Below are positions 57,441 through 64,000 of a DNA stretch of 64,000 nucleotides, piece after piece (positions within the stretch are counted from its first letter, which is position 1; each line of letters starts with the position of its first letter). The notes beneath the pieces were generated by a model that ran no database searches, was not told where the DNA came from, and saw only the letters and a list, made by a program, of their open reading frames with translations. This DNA is from Anaerosporobacter sp031551385 (GTDB lineage: Bacteria > Bacillota > Clostridia > Lachnospirales > Lachnospiraceae), in the NCBI RefSeq assembly GCF_031551385.1, contig NZ_JAVBNS010000009.1:1-64000 (forward strand), written 5' to 3'. Position numbers and translations under genes: made by a program.

Positions 57441-57818
57441 ATGAAAGAAAGAATAGTAAATCAGAACATGAATAACAAGCAGATGGAGGAAAAAGGAATG
57501 AAAGGATTATTTAAAAACGTGAAAAGAAAAGTAGTGCCAGCAATGTCTGGTGCAATTATGGCAGTCAGCCTTATGAGTACACAGTGTTTTGCAGCATCAG
57601 GAACGTCTGCGGTTACGCAGCCACTTGATAACCTAAAGACTCTGGTAATTGCGGTTATCGGTGCCGTGGGTGTAATCATTCTTGCAAAGAATGTTATGGA
57701 ATTTGCACAGGCTTATCAGCAGCAGGATTCTTCAACTATGAACTCTGCATTAAAGGGTATTGTAGCAGGAGTCATGATGACAGGTATTTCAACCGTATTA
57801 ACTTTCTTAGGATTCTAA
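57441..57818 (+). CDS. VirB2/TrbC-like pilin subunit (Maff2 family)
   Basis: The 125-residue protein has a long N-region and signal sequence (AMSGAIMAVSLMSTQCFA, cleavage near residue 53), then two hydrophobic helices separated by a short cytoplasmic-type loop (LVIAVIGAVGVIILAKNVM and IVAGVMMTGISTVLTFLGF). This layout is VirB2-like, and in Lachnospiraceae it is annotated Maff2 family. It is probably a channel or pilus component of the transfer apparatus. AAAGGAGATTCAA precedes the ATG. Confidence 0.78.
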   Translation: MKERIVNQNMNNKQMEEKGMKGLFKNVKRKVVPAMSGAIMAVSLMSTQCFAASGTSAVTQPLDNLKTLVIAVIGAVGVIILAKNVMEFAQAYQQQDSSTMNSALKGIVAGVMMTGISTVLTFLGF

Positions 57819-57879
57819 GAAAAAGCAGCACCGGGGGTGGAAACACCCCTAAAACAGAAGGAAGAGGTGAGAAACAAGT

Positions 57880-58722
57880 ATGGATATTTTTAAACTTGGA
57901 GACAAGATTCTTTCCCTGCTGGAAATGGTATTCGGATTCTGGAACAACCAGATATCTTTAGTATTTGCAATGCTCGGACAATCACCCGTAAATTTCAAAG
58001 GTGGCGGTCCCTGGGCAGTGATTGAAGGAATTGAACCAATCTTTGTAGCGGTTGGCTCATCCCTGGTGGTATTGTTCTTTGTCATTGGGTTTTGCTCCGA
58101 AAGTGTGGACATCAGGGAAGAGATGCGATTTGAAGTGATACTTCGGATGCTCATCCGAGTGGCACTAGCTGAATGGTTTGTGGCGAATAATGTGACAATC
58201 ATGAAGGCATTTTTCACATCCATTGGAAACCTGGTAAATATATTATCAGCGGGCACAAATACGACAATGACCATTGATAGCACACAGGCAGACATAATTA
58301 AGAATTTAGGATTTGGAGAAAGCCTTATTATGCTAATACTTGCGGCATTGTTATCCATTATTATCATTATTTGTGGATTTTTTATGATATACACAGTGTA
58401 TTTCAGATTTTTAAGATTATTGATCATTGTGCCAATGGGAGCAATTGCATTTTCAACTATGGGAGGAAACAGAACAGTCAACCAAACGGTAGTGGCGTAT
58501 TGCAAATACTTTTTATCTGTCACGTTCGAGGCGGTTACTATGGCACTTGCAATTATTGTATGTAATGCATTTGTGAATGCTGGGCTTCCATCATTTACAG
58601 GAAGTTACGCGGATTGGGCACAGACACTAATCTATCTGTGTGAAATGACATTTACCATTGCACTGACGGTAGGAAGTGTAAAAGGAGCACAATCATTAAC
58701 TAGTAAGGCATTTGGATTGTAG
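57880..58722 (+). CDS. VirB6/TrbL-like transmembrane channel protein
   Basis: The 280-residue protein has several transmembrane helices (about 60-82, 95-115, 150-182, 205-225 and 245-265), including LLSIIIIICGFFMIYTVYF. It follows VirB2 and precedes PrgI and VirB4, the usual position of the polytopic VirB6-like component of Gram-positive type IV systems. GGAAGAGGTGAGAAACAAGT precedes the ATG. The class is assigned by topology and position. Confidence 0.75.
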   Translation: MDIFKLGDKILSLLEMVFGFWNNQISLVFAMLGQSPVNFKGGGPWAVIEGIEPIFVAVGSSLVVLFFVIGFCSESVDIREEMRFEVILRMLIRVALAEWFVANNVTIMKAFFTSIGNLVNILSAGTNTTMTIDSTQADIIKNLGFGESLIMLILAALLSIIIIICGFFMIYTVYFRFLRLLIIVPMGAIAFSTMGGNRTVNQTVVAYCKYFLSVTFEAVTMALAIIVCNAFVNAGLPSFTGSYADWAQTLIYLCEMTFTIALTVGSVKGAQSLTSKAFGL

Positions 58723-58735
58723 GAAGGAATGGAAC

Positions 58736-59134
58736 ATGGAAAAGACATTAGAATATGAAACCCAGTGGGGAAGCAAAGAAGAGGTATTCTTTGATATTAA
58801 TAGCTATCAGAACAATGGGTGTATCTATATTGGATTGGTAATAAATGAAGAAGGATACCCCGAACCATTTGGAGATATCACTGTTAATCTGGGTGGAAAA
58901 GCACCGGATTATTGTGGATATATTGATCTCAACAATATGCCAGAACTTGAGAGGTTTATTGAAAAAAATGAACTTGGAGAGTTTACAGGGTTAACACAGA
59001 GAAGTGGATTTTGTGAATATCCATTATATCTGTTTAATCCAGAAAAACTAAGAGAACTTTGTCCCGATGGAATGGCAGCGTATGAAAAAAACATTGCTAA
59101 AGAAAAGTTGTCCGAAAAGGAAAAATGTAGATAG
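58736..59134 (+). CDS. DUF4313-like protein
   Basis: The 132-residue cytosolic protein contains YPEPFGDITVNLGGKAPDYC and FCEYPLYLFNPEKLREL, the layout I know from DUF4313, a small family found in mobile elements. No catalytic site is known. The ATG at 58736 follows AGGAAGGAATGGAAC; an upstream in-frame start is out of place. Its role within the transfer operon is unknown. Confidence 0.7.
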   Translation: MEKTLEYETQWGSKEEVFFDINSYQNNGCIYIGLVINEEGYPEPFGDITVNLGGKAPDYCGYIDLNNMPELERFIEKNELGEFTGLTQRSGFCEYPLYLFNPEKLRELCPDGMAAYEKNIAKEKLSEKEKCR

Positions 59135-59148
59135 GAGGTATTTCAACA

Positions 59149-59679
59149 GTGGTAATTGAAATCAACAAAGATATTGATCGCTATCAGGAATCAGTAGCAC
59201 TAGGATTATCAGCAAAACAGCTGGTGTTTTCTATTGCAAGTATAGTTGTGGGTGGTGGTCTAGTTCTTCTTTTGTACCGCTATATTGGTTTAACGGGTGC
59301 AGCTTATGTTGCAATTCCTTGTGTTGCACCAATCGCTCTAGGTGGATTTTATTCTTACAATGGAATGGGCTTTTATGAGTATATGGGAAGAAAATTCCAT
59401 TTCATGTTTGGGAACAAGGCATTAACCTATGTTTCTACAGAAGGAGAGCAAGCAATAAAGGAATTTGAAACGGAGTTTGCTTTTGCAGAGAAAGCAAAGG
59501 GAATAAAGTGCTTTACCAAAAAGATAAATAAGTCAAAAGAGGAAGTAAAATCAGTAAATAAAGGAAGTAGGGAGGAGTTTGAAGAGATGAAAAAGAAAAC
59601 AAAGAAAATTGCAATTGCTTGTATGGGAGTAATTGTAGCAACGATTGCAGGCATTGCAGCATATAAGTATATGCATTAG
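59149..59679 (+). CDS. prgI: PrgI/VirB3-like membrane protein
   Basis: The 176-residue protein begins with INKDIDRYQESVALGLSAKQ and then two helices (VFSIASIVVGGGLVLLLYRY and GAAYVAIPCVAPIALGGFYS), as in the PrgI family, and adds a charged C-terminal part ending in a third helix. It lies directly before VirB4, the usual arrangement. GTG start after AGGAGGTATTTCAACA. Confidence 0.85.
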   Translation: MVIEINKDIDRYQESVALGLSAKQLVFSIASIVVGGGLVLLLYRYIGLTGAAYVAIPCVAPIALGGFYSYNGMGFYEYMGRKFHFMFGNKALTYVSTEGEQAIKEFETEFAFAEKAKGIKCFTKKINKSKEEVKSVNKGSREEFEEMKKKTKKIAIACMGVIVATIAGIAAYKYMH

Positions 59680-59783
59680 AAACTTTGAAATAGATTGCAC
59701 TGACCTCTTAGGTCTGGACAATTCGGGCATCAGCCGGGATAGTTCCCGACTGGTGTGTTATTAAGCGAAAGAGAGGTAAAGAA
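59680..59783 (+). promoter_or_regulatory. Hairpin-rich gap before the VirB4 gene
   Basis: GACCT-CTT-AGGTC (59702-59714) and a longer stem ATCAGCCGGGA...TCCCGACTGGT (59730-59755) lie in the 104-nt gap. No T-run follows, so they more likely control mRNA stability or translation of the following gene. Confidence 0.4.
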
Positions 59784-62168
59784 ATGGTATTATTTACAGA
59801 TGAATTTAAGGAACTGAAAAAAGCAAGTGAACCGCTTTATAAGTCTCCGAAATCAATTCAGGAAACCATTGAAATTATGGCAGTAGCAGAGAATGGGATT
59901 TTCGAGGTGGCAAAGAATCGATATTCAAAATGCTACCGCTTTCAGGATATTAACTACACCACCACAAATGAGGACGAGCAGATTGATATTTTTGAACGAT
60001 ACTGTAAGTTCTTGAATTCTTTGGACTGTAATTTTAAGATTACAATCAACAATAAGAATAAAAATATGGAAGATTTAAAGCAGTATGTGTTATTGAAGTA
60101 TATGGATGACGGTTATGATAACTTCCGTAAAGTATATAACGATATCATAGAAGCAAAGATTCTAGAAGGCAGACAAGGGATTGAGCAGGAGAGATATGTA
60201 ACACTCACAATCGAACGAAAGAATTTTGAGGAAGCTAAGGCGCAGTTTGCTACATTAGAAGCAACGCTTCGCAAGGCATTCAATGAGTTGGGAGCAGATA
60301 TCGTAGCACTCAGTGGGAATGAGAGATTAAAAATTCTTCATGATTTTTATCACCTTGGTAATGAGAACAACTGGGACTTTGACATCAAAGAAGCAAAGAA
60401 AATAGGAAGGGATTTCAAAAATGATTTAAGTAACGGTATGATTAAGTACTTTCCAGATAGCTTTGAGGATGAGCGTAAATTTTGCAAAGCATTGTTCATA
60501 AAAAAGTATCCAAGTAGCTTATCTGATCGATTCCTAAATGAAATCACATCACTTCCAGTTCACTCCATTGTCAGCATTGATGTAGTGCCAGTTCCAAAGG
60601 ATTTGACCACTAAGGTATTGCAGAAGAAATATCTGGGCATTGAATCTGATATCATCAAACAGCAGAGAGTTCGTAACAAGAACAATGACTTCTCGTCCGA
60701 TATCTCCTATGCTAAGAGAACGGAAAAGAAGGAAATTGAAACCATCATGGATGATGTGCGTGAGAATGACCAATGCCTGTATTATGTAGCGGTGACAATC
60801 ATTTTGATGGCAGATTCAAAAAAGGAATTAGAGAGTATCAGTGAAACCGTAGAAACTATTGGAAAGCGTAACAGCTGCACTATTGATGTGCATTATCTGA
60901 AACAGAGAGAGGCATTAAATACAGCATTGCCGATTGGCGTAAGGCAGGTAGAAAATATGAGAACCATGCTTACCCAAAGTCTTGCTGTATTGATGCCTTT
61001 TAATGTGCAGGAATTGAATGATGCAGGTGGTAATTATTATGGTATCAATCAGGTATCAAAGAATATTAATATCGGAAATCGTAAGAGATTAATTAATGGT
61101 AATGGTTTTGTATTTGGTGTTCCTGGATCAGGAAAATCTTTCTTCTGTAAGATGGAAATGGGAAATGTATTCTTGTCTGGAGACGATGAAATCATAGTGA
61201 TAGATCCAATGAACGAATATTTTGATATTGCTGAAACCTACGGTGGAACAGTTGTAAATATGTCAACATATACCGATAATTATGTGAATCCGATGGCAAT
61301 GGATGTATGGAACTTGGATCAGAATGATTCCAAAGGATGGGTAAGAGAAAAAGGTGAATTTATGCTGGGACTTTGTGAACAGTGTATCGGCGATTCCCTA
61401 AATTCCAGACAGAAATCCATTATTGATAGATGTGTAAGAAAGCTGTATATCGACATCGCCAGATGCAGAGAAAAGTATATTCCAGTTATGTCAGATTTCT
61501 ATGAGTTATTGAATCAGCAGCCAGAAGAGGAAGCAAAAGACATCGCATTATCACTGGAACTGTTCGTTAATGGATCACTTAATATCTTCAATCATCAATC
61601 GAATGTGGATGTTGACAATCGCTTCACAGTCTATGGAATTAGAGACTTAGGATCAGAGCTCTCGCCTATTACCATGCTTGTCATGATGGAAAGCATCCAG
61701 CAGAGAATCGTGGAGAATGGAAAGAGAGGGAAAGCAACTTGGCTCTATATTGACGAATTCCACGTCTTACTAAATTCCGAGTATTCTGCAAAGTATTTAC
61801 AGCAGTTATGGAAGAAAGTAAGAAAACAGGGTGGGTTATGTACAGGCATCACACAAAACGTCGTCGATCTATTACAGAATTACACAGCAACCACAATGCT
61901 TGCAAACTCTGAGTTTGTAGCATTATTAAAGCAGGCAAATACAGACAGTTCTAAAATGGCAGAGGTTATTGGTGTGTCAGAAGCACAGCTTCGATTTGTA
62001 ACTAACAGTCCATCAGGTATGGGACTGATTAAGTGTGGCAGTGCAGTGATTCCATTTGATAATCAGATTAGTAAGGATACAGGATTATATAGACTTTATA
62101 ATACAAATATCCACGAGAAAATTGCGGAACAGAAAGCAAGAGAAGAAAAAGAAAATATCAATGGATAG
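59784..62168 (+). CDS. virB4: VirB4/TrsE-type conjugation ATPase
   Basis: The 794-residue ATPase energises the transfer channel. Walker A is GVPGSGKS (445-452), followed by IIVIDPMNEYFDIAE. The Walker B region reads TWLYIDEFHVLL (about 650-661). The N-terminal domain (about 1-400) is typical of VirB4/TraE. GAGAGGTAAAGA precedes the ATG. It is the last conserved transfer gene in the window. Confidence 0.95.
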   Translation: MVLFTDEFKELKKASEPLYKSPKSIQETIEIMAVAENGIFEVAKNRYSKCYRFQDINYTTTNEDEQIDIFERYCKFLNSLDCNFKITINNKNKNMEDLKQYVLLKYMDDGYDNFRKVYNDIIEAKILEGRQGIEQERYVTLTIERKNFEEAKAQFATLEATLRKAFNELGADIVALSGNERLKILHDFYHLGNENNWDFDIKEAKKIGRDFKNDLSNGMIKYFPDSFEDERKFCKALFIKKYPSSLSDRFLNEITSLPVHSIVSIDVVPVPKDLTTKVLQKKYLGIESDIIKQQRVRNKNNDFSSDISYAKRTEKKEIETIMDDVRENDQCLYYVAVTIILMADSKKELESISETVETIGKRNSCTIDVHYLKQREALNTALPIGVRQVENMRTMLTQSLAVLMPFNVQELNDAGGNYYGINQVSKNINIGNRKRLINGNGFVFGVPGSGKSFFCKMEMGNVFLSGDDEIIVIDPMNEYFDIAETYGGTVVNMSTYTDNYVNPMAMDVWNLDQNDSKGWVREKGEFMLGLCEQCIGDSLNSRQKSIIDRCVRKLYIDIARCREKYIPVMSDFYELLNQQPEEEAKDIALSLELFVNGSLNIFNHQSNVDVDNRFTVYGIRDLGSELSPITMLVMMESIQQRIVENGKRGKATWLYIDEFHVLLNSEYSAKYLQQLWKKVRKQGGLCTGITQNVVDLLQNYTATTMLANSEFVALLKQANTDSSKMAEVIGVSEAQLRFVTNSPSGMGLIKCGSAVIPFDNQISKDTGLYRLYNTNIHEKIAEQKAREEKENING

Positions 62169-62191
62169 AAGTAGGTAAATTTAGTATAATG

Positions 62192-62220
62192 GAGCCAGAT
62201 GCCAGAGAAGTATCTGGCTC
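62192..62220 (+). terminator. Hairpin after virB4
   Basis: GAGCCAGAT (62192-62200) pairs with ATCTGGCTC (62212-62220). It follows a TATAAT (62185-62190), and only AT-rich DNA comes after it. It may end the transfer operon or sit at the 5' end of the next transcript. Confidence 0.5.
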
Positions 62221-62245
62221 TAAATTTATGATTGAGGAGACTACC

Positions 62246-64000
62246 ATGATTGATAATCTTAGTATTGAGGATTTTTTACTTAAAATATCTTTGCCAAAAA
62301 GATATGATCAAGAAGAATTTATTATTTCTGAAAAATATGAAGAAGAAAAAAACAACTTTTTGAGATTATTTAAAGATTGTCACGGGGAAGAATTTAAAGA
62401 TAAAAAGAATGAGAAAGTACATACTGTTTTAGAAAGTATTTCGACTGTTATAGAAGCCAATTTCAATCTTGTATTAGACATTTTTTCTTATTATGAGAAA
62501 GCTGATCTTGGGAGTGCACAACAGTCTTTTGATATTCTTATGGCAAATATGAAAGATGATTTATTTGTTTCATATATTGACGATTGGACAAAGATTACTG
62601 TAGATAACAAGCCACATTATACTAAGTTTCGCATGACGCCAGGACGTTCATTTTTTAGAGTTCGTGCAGTAGATTCACCATCAGTAGATATATCAGATAA
62701 TGCAAATGAACTCTTTCATATTCCTTTTTCGAAAAGGAGAAATGTAAGCAATGAAAGATTTAGCTTGGCAGGATTTCCGTGTCTCTATTTGGCTACAATG
62801 TTACCATTAGCATGGCAAGAAACAGGATATCCAGAAAAATATTACTATTCAGAGTTTTGCTATGACGATCTGGGTAAGAAGGATGGTGATAGATCAAATG
62901 AATTAAGATTTTTATCAATATATTCTCCAAATGAAATTAGAAATTGGGGTACATCTGTAAAATATAATGATTTTGAATTCTGGATTCAGGTTATAAAACA
63001 ATCCTTGATAATGTACCCGTTAACGTTAGCATGTGCTTTTGTGAATTCAAGCGGAAAATCTCCATTTAAGCAAGAGTATATTATTCCCCAAATGCTGATG
63101 CAGTGGATACAAAGAAATATTGGTTTTGTACAAGGAGTTTCATATTTTACGTGTCTTGATACGAGCGCATTTACGAGCAGTTGGTGTGCATACGATTTAG
63201 TATTACCAGCTCTTCTTCCTGGTGATAAGGATATGTATAGCATTAAACTTAAAGAAAAACTGAATTGGTCAATGCCAATTTATTACTCAATTCCAATTGC
63301 AGATAAAAGCAAAAATGTTGAGGACATCAAAAAAATAATTGATTTTAGGAATGATTTATTAGAGGCTTTAAATTCCTATGATTTTGACAAGCAATTGCCG
63401 TCTTATTTGATTAAGATGTATGAGGTGGCTGGATATATGCAGAGTCTTCTTAAAATGGCTCAGAATACAAATATGCAATTAATATTACAAATGCTGGGCT
63501 CGATTCGGAGTAATTATTCTAATATATGCAATGAGAAATTATCGGATTTGATGGAAGAAATTCGAAGTAATGAAAAAAAATTATCGGATGATATTATTGC
63601 TGAACAGTGTGAAAAATTAAAACAGATATATGATAGATTCGCAGATAGAGGACAAGGCAGTGGAGAGATAGGTAAAATTATTGATAAATATTATTGGACT
63701 ACATGGAATGAATTTGCACCAAACAACTATCTAACGATTTTATATTTACCTGACTGTAAATTAGATTCAATTAGAAAGTGGTTTAAAGAAAATCACATCT
63801 TGTATTGGGGTCAACAGTTGAAAGCAGATGATACAACAGTAGATTTAATTAAAAAAATTGCAGATGAAAATATGATACCTGTAGATACATTTTGGGATAA
63901 AACGGTGATTGATGATGAGTGGATGAAGGAAAATATAACTTCAATAAAAGAACCACTTATTGTTAAATATCACAACGATAGCATATTATCTACAGAGAAA
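62246..64000 (+). CDS. Large RES-domain-like protein, 3' end outside the window
   Basis: An open frame runs from the ATG at 62246, after TTGAGGAGACTACC, to the edge: 585 codons without a stop. The middle part (about residues 135-310) resembles the RES domain, with FFRVRAVDSP, ELFHIPFSKRRNVSNERFSL, then GFPCLYLATMLPLAWQE and YIIPQMLMQWI. RES-domain proteins include toxins that consume NAD. Codon use is more AT-rich than in the transfer genes before it, suggesting cargo of separate origin. The family match is by eye, so the role is open. Confidence 0.5.
   Translation, partial: MIDNLSIEDFLLKISLPKRYDQEEFIISEKYEEEKNNFLRLFKDCHGEEFKDKKNEKVHTVLESISTVIEANFNLVLDIFSYYEKADLGSAQQSFDILMANMKDDLFVSYIDDWTKITVDNKPHYTKFRMTPGRSFFRVRAVDSPSVDISDNANELFHIPFSKRRNVSNERFSLAGFPCLYLATMLPLAWQETGYPEKYYYSEFCYDDLGKKDGDRSNELRFLSIYSPNEIRNWGTSVKYNDFEFWIQVIKQSLIMYPLTLACAFVNSSGKSPFKQEYIIPQMLMQWIQRNIGFVQGVSYFTCLDTSAFTSSWCAYDLVLPALLPGDKDMYSIKLKEKLNWSMPIYYSIPIADKSKNVEDIKKIIDFRNDLLEALNSYDFDKQLPSYLIKMYEVAGYMQSLLKMAQNTNMQLILQMLGSIRSNYSNICNEKLSDLMEEIRSNEKKLSDDIIAEQCEKLKQIYDRFADRGQGSGEIGKIIDKYYWTTWNEFAPNNYLTILYLPDCKLDSIRKWFKENHILYWGQQLKADDTTVDLIKKIADENMIPVDTFWDKTVIDDEWMKENITSIKEPLIVKYHNDSILSTEK

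Noticed and set aside
57849..58523. 224-codon minus-strand frame opposite the VirB6-like gene
   Set aside because: It mirrors a hydrophobic coding region on the other strand and has no ribosome binding site; long antisense frames are expected against such sequence.
34123..64000. Integrase or site-specific recombinase gene
   Set aside because: No tyrosine or serine recombinase signature appears in any frame of the element within the window; it presumably lies beyond the right edge.

Overview
The window is low-GC Firmicutes DNA. Its protein sequences, strong AGGAGG ribosome binding sites, GTG/TTG starts, zinc-type S14 and canonical S10-spc-alpha gene order point to an anaerobic member of the Clostridia, most likely Lachnospiraceae; the exact species cannot be read from the sequence. 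Every recognised gene lies on the + strand.

Positions 1-34,122 are chromosomal core. A methyltransferase gene (255-1118) is followed by a gene-free stretch holding a long degenerate inverted repeat and a partial second copy. Next comes the ribosomal-protein supercluster (2290-19574): rpsJ to rplO, secY, adk, map, a KOW-domain gene, infA, rpmJ, rpsM, rpsK, rpsD, rpoA and rplQ. Several structured intergenic leaders lie inside it, and two tandem terminators close it. A membrane protein of unknown function, an ECF-transporter core (ecfA1-ecfA2-ecfT) with truA, a chemoreceptor, tRNA-Gln(CUG), pyruvate:ferredoxin oxidoreductase, an unknown gene, greA and lysS complete the core.

From just after lysS to the right edge (about 34,123-64,000) lies the left part of an integrative and conjugative element. 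The layout is: excisionase-like small proteins; a RepA_N replication initiator whose gene contains about 24-bp direct repeats; a stem-rich stretch that looks like a structured RNA; a ParM/ParR-type partition pair; micro-ORFs and an attenuator-like region; a Tad/type-IV-pilus-like locus (two near-identical pilin-like genes, a TadA/CpaF ATPase, a TadB/C-like membrane protein, and several small membrane proteins sharing an N-terminal signature); two secreted or surface proteins; a RadC-family protein; a Toprim primase-like protein; a 32-bp-phased palindrome array; an oriT-like region; MobC and a MobA/MOBP relaxase; and the type IV secretion genes (PcfB, VirD4, VirB2/Maff2-like, VirB6-like, PrgI, VirB4). 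The window ends inside a large RES-like cargo gene. No integrase or right end is present, so those must lie beyond 64,000.

Read together, the element can plausibly excise, replicate and partition as a circle, be nicked at oriT by MobA/MobC, be delivered to the VirD4/VirB4 channel, and use its own Tad-like pilus for cell contact. The pilus locus, the phased palindrome array, the RNA-like stretch at 36.4-36.9 kb and the iteron-like repeats inside repA are the least explained and most interesting parts.
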